From the NCBI GenBank assembly GCA_016213775.1, contig JACQZR010000073.1, forward strand, positions 17,460-81,459: a stretch of DNA of 64,000 nt, in the 5' to 3' direction. Shown here one piece after another: positions 1 to 8,445 of this stretch. The notes beneath the pieces are model-generated. The model made no database searches, was not told the origin of the DNA, and was given only the letters and a program-made list of their open reading frames with translations. Both the position numbers and the translations under genes were made by a program. The first letter of the stretch is position 1, and the number at the start of each line of letters is the position of its first letter. The stretch is from Acidobacteriota bacterium (GTDB lineage: Bacteria > Acidobacteriota > Terriglobia > Bryobacterales > Bryobacteraceae).

Positions 1-639
1 GACAACACGTTTCTTGGACCGTCGTTTCAGCATCCGCTGGAGTGTGGCGCCGATGTGGTTCTGTATTCGGCGACGAAGTATCTGGGCGGGTTCAGCGATT
101 TGCTCGGAGGCGTGGCGTTGACTCGCGATCCGGAGTTGACCCGCAGGATCAAGAGCCGGCGCGGGCTGTTTGGAAATATTCTGCAGCCGGATGAGTGCTG
201 GATTCTGGACTCGCGGCTGCCGACGGTGCATCTGCGGATGAACCGTGCGAGCAAGAACGCGCAGCGGATCGCGGAGAAACTCGCCGGGCATGGGGCGTTG
301 AAGCGGATCTACTATCCGTCGTTGATTGAGGACGCCGAACAATGTCGCATACGCGATGCGCAGTGCGACTATCCGGGGGCGATCATTTCGCTGGATCTCA
401 AGGATGGGAAGCCTGCGGCCTTTGAGTTTTTACGGCGGCTGCGGCTGGCGCGCAATGCGGTATCGCTGGGCGGTGTGGAGACTCTGGTTTGCCACCCGAA
501 GTCCACCACGCACTCGTCTGTGTCAAAGGAGGAGTTGGAGATCTCCGGAGTGACGGACGGGCTGGTGCGCATTTCGGTGGGCATTGAAGACTGGCGGGAT
601 TTGCTGACCGATTTTGAGCAGGCGTTGACAGGCTTGTAG
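1..639 (+). CDS. Trans-sulfuration family PLP enzyme (cystathionine synthase/lyase type), 5' truncated by window edge
   Basis: The frame is open from base 1 to the TAG at 637-639, giving 212 visible codons of a protein that begins upstream. The motif SATKYLGG places the Schiff-base lysine of the Cys/Met-metabolism PLP family at codon 26 (bases 76-78). In full-length members of about 390 residues this lysine lies near residue 200, so roughly 170-180 residues are missing. The C-terminal end, with a GVTDGLVRISVGIEDW segment, is the usual closing block of the fold. Members make or cleave cystathionine, methionine or homocysteine in the cytoplasm; the exact reaction cannot be read from this half. 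The gene converges on recA with only 15 bp between stop codons. Confidence 0.9.
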   Translation, partial: DNTFLGPSFQHPLECGADVVLYSATKYLGGFSDLLGGVALTRDPELTRRIKSRRGLFGNILQPDECWILDSRLPTVHLRMNRASKNAQRIAEKLAGHGALKRIYYPSLIEDAEQCRIRDAQCDYPGAIISLDLKDGKPAAFEFLRRLRLARNAVSLGGVETLVCHPKSTTHSSVSKEELEISGVTDGLVRISVGIEDWRDLLTDFEQALTGL

Positions 640-654
640 GGCGGCCAAAAACCG

Positions 655-1713
655 TTAAGCGCCCCGGCCCTTGCTTGCGGGGGCCGCGGGAGCGACGGCT
701 GTTTCTTCGGCGGGCGCGCCGTTGAGGCCCAGGATGCGGCGGAGGTCGGTATCGATGGATGCAGCCGCGTCGGCGTGATCGCGCAGGAACTGGCGGGCAT
801 TCTCGCGCCCCTGACCGATGCGCTCCGTCTTGTAGCTGTACCAGGAGCCGCTTTTCTCGACAAGGCTATTGGCGACGCCGAGGTCGAGCAGGTCGCCTTC
901 CTTGGAGATTCCTTCGCCATAGAGGATGTCGAACTCGGCTTCGCGAAATGGCGCGGCCAACTTGTTCTTGACGATCTTGACTTTGGTGCGATTGCCGGTT
1001 ACCGTCTCGCCGTCTTTGAGCGCGGCTATGCGGCGGATGTCGGCACGCACAGAAGAGTAAAACTTGAGCGCGCGGCCACCGGTGGTGGTTTCCGGATTGC
1101 CGAACATGACGCCGATCTTTTCGCGGATCTGGTTGATGAAGATCAGACAGGTATTCGATTTGGACACTACGCCCGTGAGTTTGCGCATCGCCTGACTCAT
1201 GAGGCGCGCCTGGACGCCCATGAAACTGTCACCCATTTCGCCATCCAATTCGGTTTTGGGAACGAGAGCGGCGACAGAGTCGAGGATCAGGACGTCGATG
1301 GACCCGGAGGTGATGAGGGCGTTCGTGATTTCGAGCGCCTGTTCGGCGTAGTCGGGCTGGGAGACCAGGAGGTTGTCGACATCTACGCCAAGCTTACGCG
1401 CATAGAGCGGATCGAGCGCGTGCTCCACATCGATGAAGGCAGCCATGCCGCCGACCTTCTGAGCTTCGGCCACTACCTGTAAGGCCACGGTCGTCTTACC
1501 GGAACTTTCCGGACCGAAGATTTCGGAAATCCGGCCGCGGGGGAAGCCGCCAGTGCCAAGGGCCCAATCGAGCGAGATGGAACCCGTGGAGATTGTGGCC
1601 ACCGGAACGAGAGCCTCCTTGGAGCCGAGCCGCACAATGGACCCTTTTCCGAACTGTTTCTCAATCTGGCCAAGCGTGGCGGTTAGCACGCGAAGACGTT
1701 CTTTTTCATCCAT
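655..1713 (-). CDS. recA: RecA recombinase
   Basis: 352-residue RecA, the normal length for the family. It forms ATP-dependent filaments on single-stranded DNA, drives strand exchange and stimulates LexA self-cleavage. Visible landmarks are the Walker A GPESSGKT (residues 67-74), the [10 protein letters not shown] block, the DNA-binding loop region around [18 protein letters not shown], and an Ala/Pro-rich tail. The start is supported by an AAAGGAG Shine-Dalgarno sequence just upstream of the ATG at 1713. A dyad element about 65 bp upstream (1778-1796) is shared with the lexA promoter of this window and is the likely LexA operator. No second SOS gene is co-directional with it here, so it looks monocistronic. 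Confidence 0.98.
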   Translation of the reverse strand: MDEKERLRVLTATLGQIEKQFGKGSIVRLGSKEALVPVATISTGSISLDWALGTGGFPRGRISEIFGPESSGKTTVALQVVAEAQKVGGMAAFIDVEHALDPLYARKLGVDVDNLLVSQPDYAEQALEITNALITSGSIDVLILDSVAALVPKTELDGEMGDSFMGVQARLMSQAMRKLTGVVSKSNTCLIFINQIREKIGVMFGNPETTTGGRALKFYSSVRADIRRIAALKDGETVTGNRTKVKIVKNKLAAPFREAEFDILYGEGISKEGDLLDLGVANSLVEKSGSWYSYKTERIGQGRENARQFLRDHADAAASIDTDLRRILGLNGAPAEETAVAPAAPASKGRGA

Positions 1714-1777
1714 GGCGGGGTGCTCCTTTGGTCTACGAATTCTGTACGAGGGAGGTTGAAAAAGCTAGTGTAGCACG

Positions 1778-1796
1778 ATAGTGTAAGAATTTACAG
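1778..1796. promoter_or_regulatory. Candidate LexA operator upstream of recA
   Basis: The 19-base element ATAGTGTAAGAATTTACAG contains a perfect dyad TGTAA-N4-TTACA at 1782-1795. On the other strand the core reads CTGTAAATTCTTACAC, close to the proteobacterial CTGT-N8-ACAG LexA box. The element upstream of lexA at 62978-62996 matches it at 15 of 19 positions. It lies 65 bp upstream of the recA start, a usual place for a promoter-overlapping operator. Function is inferred from this two-gene match. Confidence 0.65.
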
Positions 1797-1823
1797 GTAG
1801 GTGCGAGAAAAATTTCCAGAACC

Positions 1824-2735
1824 CTATATTTTCGGGGCAAAATAACCCTTGCGTGCGCGAACGACCATGTCCTTACGGTCGTGGACCTTGATGTCGATGC
1901 GGTGGAAGAGGCCGTCGGTATGGAGCGGTTCGGGGCGATAGAGGATACTGTACTGCGAGCGCAGTTCGTTGCTGATGTTTTCAAACGACTGGGCGAGATC
2001 TTCCACTTTGAACGGGAACAGCGCCAAGCCGCCTGTTTCCACCGCGAGGTAGCGCAGCAATTTATCCCCGTCGGTTTGGATTCGAGTGATGTTGGTGGAG
2101 ACGGAATAGATGACGACATCCGATTTCTGGGCCATTTCGAGGGCTTGTTCGCGAGTGACGCGGCTTTGGTTGTCCTCGCCGTCGCTCAGGATGACGATGG
2201 CGCGGCGGAACTTGTGTTTCGGCTGATCCTGAATGAGACGGTCGCGGCAGGATTTATAGATGGCATCGTAGAGGGCGGTGCCACCACCGGGACGAAGACC
2301 GCGAACGGCACGGACAAGTTTTTCGTGGTCGTCGGTGAGGTCGGAGATCATCTCGGCCTCGGTGTCGAAGCTGTAGACGAGCGCGCGGTCCTGGCGTGGA
2401 CGGAGCAGGCTGTTCAGGAACTCGATGGCTGCTTCCTGTTCGAACTTGAAGCGATCGCGAACGCTGTTGCTGGTGTCGAGCAGAAGGCCGAGGCGGAGCG
2501 GCAGGTCACTCTCGGAACTGAACTCGATGATGTTCTGTTTCTTCTTGTTCTCGAAAACTTCGAAGTCGTCCTTGGTCAGGTTGGTGACAAAGCGGCCGCG
2601 TTTGTCAGAAACCGTGAAGAGTACGTTGACACGGCTGACGTCCAGCGAGATGCGGCTCTGATCTGGTTGCTGCGCCCAAGCGTACGCACCGAGAGAGGCG
2701 GCTATGATAACCAGAAACACGACGAACTTCTTCAT
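1824..2735 (-). CDS. Secreted VWFA-related protein of acidobacterial type
   Basis: 303 residues with a cleavable signal peptide (residues 1-21, ending AYAWAQ). Residues about 25-75 resemble the beta-sandwich that precedes VWA in this family (SRVNVLFTVSDKRGRFV, then LTKDDFEVFENKK). The VWA domain follows with a MIDAS-type DTSNS near residue 90 and a second acidic site at LSDGEDNQS. This architecture matches the VWFA-related family typical of Acidobacteria; its role is unknown, and adhesion or protein-protein contact outside the cytoplasm is only inferred from the domain. It lies 110 bp upstream of recA on the same strand and is probably transcribed separately, since the recA operator lies between them. 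Confidence 0.9.
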   Translation of the reverse strand: MKKFVVFLVIIAASLGAYAWAQQPDQSRISLDVSRVNVLFTVSDKRGRFVTNLTKDDFEVFENKKKQNIIEFSSESDLPLRLGLLLDTSNSVRDRFKFEQEAAIEFLNSLLRPRQDRALVYSFDTEAEMISDLTDDHEKLVRAVRGLRPGGGTALYDAIYKSCRDRLIQDQPKHKFRRAIVILSDGEDNQSRVTREQALEMAQKSDVVIYSVSTNITRIQTDGDKLLRYLAVETGGLALFPFKVEDLAQSFENISNELRSQYSILYRPEPLHTDGLFHRIDIKVHDRKDMVVRARKGYFAPKI

Positions 2736-2791
2736 TGTTACCGGGGAACTCCACTCCGATTGTATCGCAGGTGTGCTGCAACCTCAGTCGC

Positions 2792-4885
2792 TTACATCTT
2801 CAACGACTCGCGGAGGAAGGCGAGCATGTCGGTCCACTCGTCGATGAGTTTGGATTTTGGTTTGCCGGCGCCGTGTCCGGCACTGGTTTCGATGCGGATG
2901 AGGATGGGGGCTTTGCCTTCCTGGGCGGCCTGGAGGGCGGCTCCGTATTTGAAGCTGTGGGAGGGGACGACGCGGTCGTCGTGATCGGCGGTCATGACGA
3001 GGGTAGGGGGATACTGCGCGCCTTTGCGGATGTTCTGCAAAGGGGAGTACTTGAGGAGAGTGGAGAAGTCCTGGGGGTCGTCGGGGTCGCCGTAGTCGGA
3101 GGTCCAGGCACGGCCGATGGTGAATTTGTGGAAGCGGAGCATGTCCATGACGCCCACCTGGGGGATGGCTGCGCCGAAGAGATCGGGGCGCTGGTTGAGG
3201 ACAGCGCCGACGAGGAGGCCGCCGTTGCTGGCACCGTTGATGGCGAGTTTTTCGCGCGAGGTGTACTTGTTGGCAATGAGCCATTCGCCGGCGGCGATGA
3301 AGTCATCAAACACATTCTGCTTGTTTTGTTTCATGCCGGCGCGATGCCAGTCTTCGCCGTATTCGCCGCCGCCACGGAGATTGACGATGGCGACGATACC
3401 GCCCATGTCCATCCAGGCGATGTAGAGGGGAGAGAAGGCGGGCTTGAGCGAAACGGAGAATCCGCCATAGCCATAGAGGAAAGCGGGGTTGTTGCCGTTC
3501 CGCTGGAGGCCCTTACGCGCGGTAAGGAACATGGGGATTTTCGTGCCATCTTTGCTCGGATAGAAGACCTGCTGGGTTTCGTAGAGCGAGGGATCGAAGG
3601 AAAACCTGTCTTCAAAGAGCGGCGTTGCCGTATTCGACTTTGTTTCGTAGCGGTAGAGGGAAAGCGGCATTGTGTAGCCGGTATAGGCGAAATACTGATC
3701 CTGTTCCTGCTGCGGCTGTCCGCTCCACAGTACCGTCCCGAGGCCCGGCAAAGCCGCTTCGCGAACGAACTTGCCTTCGAGAGTGTATAGGGCGGCAACG
3801 TTTTTGGCGTCCCGCAGGTAGAGACAGATGAGGTGTCCGGCGGACCAGAAGGCCTGTTCCAATTTATCCTTGGATTCGGGGATGATTTCCCTCCAGTTAG
3901 CGGGGTCCGGTTGGCGCAGATCGATGGCGATGATACGGCTCTTGGGCGCGCGGTGCGTGGTGGAGAAATAGACGACGGGACCTTGATTACCGACGGGGAT
4001 GTACTCCGCGGAATAATCGCCGATCAGGGTGACAAATGGGGCGCCCGGTTGGCGCAAGTCCTTATAGAAGACCTGCCGTTCGACGCCGGTGCCCTGCCGG
4101 GCGAAGACAAACAGGTAACGGCCATCCTGGCTGGTCCAGGGATCAAAGCCCCATTCGCGCTTGTCAGGACGTTCGTAGATGAGGGTGTCCTCAGCCTGTT
4201 TGGTGCCGGTGCGATGGTAATAGAGCTTGTTGTCGGAATTGGCGGAGGTGAGGAGATTGGCGTTTTCGGGTTTTGGATAGCGGCCGTAGTAGAAGCCTTT
4301 GCTGTCGGCGCTCCATTCGGGATCGCTGAACTTGATCCACTCGATGTGATCGGCGAGCGGTTTGGCGGTGGCGACGTCGAGAACGTACCAGTCCTGCCAG
4401 TCGGAGCCGGCTTTGGCGATGCCGTAGGCGATGAGGCGGCCGTCGGGACTGGGCTGCCAGGTAGCGATGGCGGTGGTGCCTTCCTTGGACAGAAAATTCG
4501 GGTTGAGCAGTTCGCGGGTGAGTCCTGAGGATTCGCGGACGAAGAGGACGGGCTGGTTCTGGCTGGCCTGCTTGCGCTGATAGAAGAGGCGGCCTCCGCG
4601 CTTGACGACAACCGGGGCGTTGGTGGGGTAATTGGTGAGGGTATCGAGCCGGGTGCGGATGTTGTCACGGCCGGGGAGTTTCGCCAAGTGCTCTTTGGTG
4701 TGAGCCACCTGGGACTGGACCCAGGCGCGGGTTTCGGGGGAGTCGATGTCTTCCATCCAGCGGTAGGGATCGGGAACGCGCACGCCATGAACGTCGTCTA
4801 TGTGTTCCAGGCGTCTGCCGGTGGGCGGAGGAGCGGCAAACATGTAATTGGCGTTGAGCAGGAAGGCGAGTACAGCGAACTGCAT
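2792..4885 (-). CDS. Prolyl oligopeptidase family serine peptidase (S9A)
   Basis: 697 residues, close to the 710 of the well-studied mammalian enzyme. An N-terminal hydrophobic segment (residues 1-17) looks like a signal peptide, so the enzyme is likely periplasmic. Residues about 25-80 and 415-697 form the alpha/beta hydrolase, with a seven-bladed propeller between. The catalytic triad is visible: Ser553 in NGASNGGLL, Asp in TADHDDRVVP near 635, and His near 671 in SAGHGAGKP. The family cuts short peptides after proline. It sits between the VWFA gene and the divergent aas-like gene, with 52 bp to that start, and probably serves in scavenging peptides. Confidence 0.93.
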   Translation of the reverse strand: MQFAVLAFLLNANYMFAAPPPTGRRLEHIDDVHGVRVPDPYRWMEDIDSPETRAWVQSQVAHTKEHLAKLPGRDNIRTRLDTLTNYPTNAPVVVKRGGRLFYQRKQASQNQPVLFVRESSGLTRELLNPNFLSKEGTTAIATWQPSPDGRLIAYGIAKAGSDWQDWYVLDVATAKPLADHIEWIKFSDPEWSADSKGFYYGRYPKPENANLLTSANSDNKLYYHRTGTKQAEDTLIYERPDKREWGFDPWTSQDGRYLFVFARQGTGVERQVFYKDLRQPGAPFVTLIGDYSAEYIPVGNQGPVVYFSTTHRAPKSRIIAIDLRQPDPANWREIIPESKDKLEQAFWSAGHLICLYLRDAKNVAALYTLEGKFVREAALPGLGTVLWSGQPQQEQDQYFAYTGYTMPLSLYRYETKSNTATPLFEDRFSFDPSLYETQQVFYPSKDGTKIPMFLTARKGLQRNGNNPAFLYGYGGFSVSLKPAFSPLYIAWMDMGGIVAIVNLRGGGEYGEDWHRAGMKQNKQNVFDDFIAAGEWLIANKYTSREKLAINGASNGGLLVGAVLNQRPDLFGAAIPQVGVMDMLRFHKFTIGRAWTSDYGDPDDPQDFSTLLKYSPLQNIRKGAQYPPTLVMTADHDDRVVPSHSFKYGAALQAAQEGKAPILIRIETSAGHGAGKPKSKLIDEWTDMLAFLRESLKM

Positions 4886-4937
4886 GAGGCTTATTGTCGC
4901 AGAATTACGGTAGAATGACGGGGCTGACGCTATTCAC

Positions 4938-7088
4938 ATGTTCAAACTGATCGCGCGATGGATACTGCGGTTGATGTTCCGCCTGGAGGTGTGCGGGGAG
5001 GCGCCGAAGAAACGGCCGGAAAGGCTGCTGGTGGTGCCCAATCACCAATCCTTTTTTGACGGGATACTGATACAGTCCTTTCTGCCCTTGCGAGTGACGT
5101 GGGTGATCCACGCACAGATCGGGGCGATGTGGCATTTCAAGATCCTGCTGAAGTTCATTCCGCACATACTGGTGGACGCGACGAATCCGATGAGCATGAA
5201 GCGGGTGGTGCAGTTGATCGAGACAGGTGCGCCCGTAGGGATTTTCCCAGAAGGTCGCATCACGACCACCGGCAGCCTGATGAAGATCTACGACGGGACT
5301 GCGTTTCTGGCGGCTCGCACGGGGGCGTCGATACTGCCCGTACGGGTGGATGGCGCCAAGCATTCGATATTCGGGCGGTTGAGTGCTCCGCATCCGATTC
5401 AGGCGAGGCCGCGGGTGCGGCTGACGTATCTTCCGATGACGAAGATCGTGATTCCGGAACCGCCCGAGGGCAAGTACTTATCAGCGAAAGTGCGGCGGCG
5501 GATGGCGGGCGAATCGATGCGGCAGTTGATGCAACGCAGTGTGATGGACGCGCGGGTTCCCACCACGCTGTACGACGCGCTGCTGGATGCGGCGGAGTTG
5601 TATGGCGAAGAGCGGACCATCATTGAAGACGTGCGGCCGAAGGTGGACACCTACGCCGATCTGATGAAGGCGACGCTGGCGCTGGGGAGGCTGATCTCGC
5701 GACTGGCGGCGGAGGGAGAACACGTAGGCGTACTTCTGCCGAATGCTGGTCCGGCGGTGGCGGCGATTTTCGGGATGTTCGCGACGCGGCGTATTCCGGC
5801 GATGCTCAACTATACGGCGGGTGTGGACGGGATGCAGAGCTGCATCGAGGCGGCGCGCGTGAAGACGATCGTCAGCTCGCGCGGGTTTGTGGAGAAGGCG
5901 AAGTTAGGTGAGAAGCTGGTGCAGTTGAAGGGCGTGCGGGTTGTCTACCTGGAAGATTTGCGTGGGCAGTTCACGCTGCTGGACAAGCTATGGCTGGTGT
6001 TGTGGGCGAAGCGGCATCCGAAGACGCTGCGGCGCGATGTGAAACCGGGCGATCCGGCGATCGTGCTGTTTACATCCGGATCGGAGGGCAAGCCGAAGGG
6101 AGTGGTGCTGTCGCACGACAACATCCTGGCGAATGTGGAGCAGGCGAAGGCGATGATCGAGTTCTCGTGCAAGGACCGGTTCTTTATGGCGCTGCCGATG
6201 TTCCACAGCTTCGGGCTGACGGTGGGAACGATCCTGCCGCTGATCAACGGCGTACAGATTTTCCTGTATCCGACGCCGTTGCATTACCGCATCATTCCGG
6301 AACTCACTTACGATCGCGATTGCACGGTGCTGTTCGGGACGCCGACATTCTTGAACTACTACGCGCGGTTTGCCAACAGCTATGACTTCTACCGGGTGCG
6401 TTACGTGATCGCGGGGGCGGAGAGGCTCAGCGAGGAAGTGCGGCTGACCTACATGGACCGGTTTGGAGTGCGCATTATAGAAGGCTACGGGGCAACGGAG
6501 TGCGCTCCGATTATTGCGGCCAACAGTCCGATGGCGTACCGGGCAGGGACGGTGGGACAAATTGCGCCGTCGATGGAATCGCGGCTGGTTCCGGTGCAGG
6601 GGATCGAGCACGGCGGGCGGCTGCATGTGCGTGGGCCGAACGTGATGCTGGGGTATTTGAAGCATGACAAGCCCGGGGTGCTGCAAGCGCCGGAATCGGA
6701 GTTCGGACCGGGATGGTATGACACCGGCGACCTTGCCGATATTGATGCGGACGGGTATCTGCATATCCTGGGGCGGTTGAAGCGGTTCGCAAAGATCGCG
6801 GGGGAGATGGTTTCGCTGGAGGTTGTCGAGCGGATTGCTTCGGTGGCCTCGCCGAGGCATCAGCACGCAGCGGTTGCGCGCAAGGACGCCAATCGTGGCG
6901 AGGTGCTGGTGCTGTATACGGAGGACCGGGGGTTGCGGCGCGATCAGTTGGTGGAAGCGGCGCGCAGCACGGGAGCGCCGGAGGTGGCGGTGCCACGGAA
7001 GATCGAGTACATTGACAAGCTGCCGAAGCTGGGAACGGGCAAGACGGATTACGTCACGTTGAATTCGCTCGCCACAGCCGCTGCCTGA
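4938..7088 (+). CDS. aas: Bifunctional lysophospholipid acyltransferase / acyl-ACP synthetase (Aas-like)
   Basis: 716 residues, the length of E. coli Aas (719). Residues 1-200 are a PlsC-type acyltransferase with the HX4D motif NHQSFFD (35-41) and FPEGR (103-107). Residues about 215-716 are an adenylate-forming domain with LFTSGSEGKPKG (about 376-387), the GYGATE block and the YDTGDLA motif. Aas re-acylates 2-acyl-lysophosphatidylethanolamine and activates fatty acids to acyl-ACP at the inner membrane. No good Shine-Dalgarno sequence precedes the ATG at 4938. An MFS gene starts 12 bp after the stop, which recalls the lplT-aas pairing of proteobacteria, although this transporter is of a different MFS family. 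Confidence 0.9.
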   Translation: MFKLIARWILRLMFRLEVCGEAPKKRPERLLVVPNHQSFFDGILIQSFLPLRVTWVIHAQIGAMWHFKILLKFIPHILVDATNPMSMKRVVQLIETGAPVGIFPEGRITTTGSLMKIYDGTAFLAARTGASILPVRVDGAKHSIFGRLSAPHPIQARPRVRLTYLPMTKIVIPEPPEGKYLSAKVRRRMAGESMRQLMQRSVMDARVPTTLYDALLDAAELYGEERTIIEDVRPKVDTYADLMKATLALGRLISRLAAEGEHVGVLLPNAGPAVAAIFGMFATRRIPAMLNYTAGVDGMQSCIEAARVKTIVSSRGFVEKAKLGEKLVQLKGVRVVYLEDLRGQFTLLDKLWLVLWAKRHPKTLRRDVKPGDPAIVLFTSGSEGKPKGVVLSHDNILANVEQAKAMIEFSCKDRFFMALPMFHSFGLTVGTILPLINGVQIFLYPTPLHYRIIPELTYDRDCTVLFGTPTFLNYYARFANSYDFYRVRYVIAGAERLSEEVRLTYMDRFGVRIIEGYGATECAPIIAANSPMAYRAGTVGQIAPSMESRLVPVQGIEHGGRLHVRGPNVMLGYLKHDKPGVLQAPESEFGPGWYDTGDLADIDADGYLHILGRLKRFAKIAGEMVSLEVVERIASVASPRHQHAAVARKDANRGEVLVLYTEDRGLRRDQLVEAARSTGAPEVAVPRKIEYIDKLPKLGTGKTDYVTLNSLATAAA

Positions 7089-7099
7089 CGAGACAACGC

Positions 7100-8419
7100 A
7101 TGCCGGACTATTCGAAGAAAGAACAACGCGCCTGGTACATGTACGACTGGGCGAATTCAGCGTTCTACACGACTGTAGTGACGCTGTTTCTTGGCCCTTA
7201 CCTGACGTCGCTGGCAAAGAACGCGGCGGACGCGCAGGGACTGGTGTATCCGTTGGGGATTCCGGTGGCGGCGCAATCGCTGTGGCCGTACATGGTGTCG
7301 TTGAGCGTTATGGTGCAGGTGGTGATCCTGCCGGTGTTCGGAGCGGTGGCCGATTACGGGCATCGCAAACGTGAGTTGATGGGAGCGCTGGCGTTCGTGG
7401 GCGCGGGCGCGTCGATGATGATGTTTTTCCTTGAAGGCACGCGCTATCTGATGGGGTGCGTGCTGTTCCTGGTTGCGAATTCGGCATTCGGGGCGGCGAA
7501 CGTAGTGTACAACTCGTTTCTGCCGGAGATTGCGCCGCCGGAGGAGCGGGACAATGTATCGTCGCGAGGGTGGGGATTAGGGTATGTCGGCGGAGGCGTG
7601 CTGCTGGTGCTGAACCTGCTGCTCTATGCCAACGCCGAGAAGCTCGGATTGAATCAGGGGCTGGCGGTGCGGATCAGCCTGCTGTCGGCGGGGCTGTGGT
7701 GGGCCGGGTTCACACTGATTCCGCTCAGCGTGTTGAAGAACCGGAATCCGCAGAAGAAAGCGCCGGTGGGCGAGAGCTATTTGGGCGCGGCGATGAAGCA
7801 GTTGTGGTCGACGGTGAAGGAAGTGTTCCGGCTGCCGCAGACGCTGCGGTTCCTCATTGCCTACCTGGTTTATAACGACGCGATTCAGACGATCATCACG
7901 CTGGCGTCGCAGTTTGGGCAGGAGGAGTTGAAGTTGCCGGAGCAGGCGCTGATCACGGCGATTCTGATTGCGCAGTTTGTCGGGGTGGTGGGGGCGCTGT
8001 TCTTCAACTGGATCGCGGGACGGATCGGCAACAAATACACAGTGATGCTGTCGCTGGCGATTTACTGCATCGTGTTGATCTATGTGTATGGGTTCGTTTC
8101 CACGGAGATGGAGTTTTATTTTATGGCGGGGGCGATTGGGGCGATTATGGGAGGCAGCCAGGCGCTGAGCCGGTCTCTGTACTCGTTCATGATTCCGAAG
8201 GGACATGAAGCGGAGTACTATTCGATCTACGAAATCAGCGATAAGGGAACGAGCTGGTTGGGGCCGCTGTTCTTTGGGCTGGCGCTGCAGTTCACGGGGA
8301 ATTACCGGATTTCGATTTTGTCGTTGATTCTGTTTTTTGTGGTGGGACTGGCGGTATTGTGGACGGTGAATGTGCGGGAGGCGGCGCGGGAGGCCGGGAA
8401 TGCTCCGCCGCCGCGGTAG
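7100..8419 (+). CDS. MFS transporter, UMF1/Atg22-like family
   Basis: 439 residues with about 12 hydrophobic segments. The opening KKEQRAWYMYDWANSAFYTT is the signature of the UMF1 (Atg22-like) branch of the major facilitator superfamily. A cytoplasmic loop around residues 210-235 (NRNPQKKAPVGESYLG) separates the two six-helix halves, and a tail rich in Pro/Arg ends the protein. The substrates of this branch are poorly known in bacteria. The gene follows the Aas-like gene by 12 bp and is surely co-transcribed, so a role in returning lysophospholipids or fatty acids to the cytoplasmic face is a reasonable but untested inference. Confidence 0.88.
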   Translation: MPDYSKKEQRAWYMYDWANSAFYTTVVTLFLGPYLTSLAKNAADAQGLVYPLGIPVAAQSLWPYMVSLSVMVQVVILPVFGAVADYGHRKRELMGALAFVGAGASMMMFFLEGTRYLMGCVLFLVANSAFGAANVVYNSFLPEIAPPEERDNVSSRGWGLGYVGGGVLLVLNLLLYANAEKLGLNQGLAVRISLLSAGLWWAGFTLIPLSVLKNRNPQKKAPVGESYLGAAMKQLWSTVKEVFRLPQTLRFLIAYLVYNDAIQTIITLASQFGQEELKLPEQALITAILIAQFVGVVGALFFNWIAGRIGNKYTVMLSLAIYCIVLIYVYGFVSTEMEFYFMAGAIGAIMGGSQALSRSLYSFMIPKGHEAEYYSIYEISDKGTSWLGPLFFGLALQFTGNYRISILSLILFFVVGLAVLWTVNVREAAREAGNAPPPR

Positions 8420-8445
8420 GAGAACAGAGCCGCGAGGTATTTGGG

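Noticed and set aside
1767..1785. Two TACACT sequences on the minus strand upstream of recA as -10 boxes
   Set aside because: No acceptable -35 at the right distance (only TGTAAA for one), so a recA promoter is not annotated.
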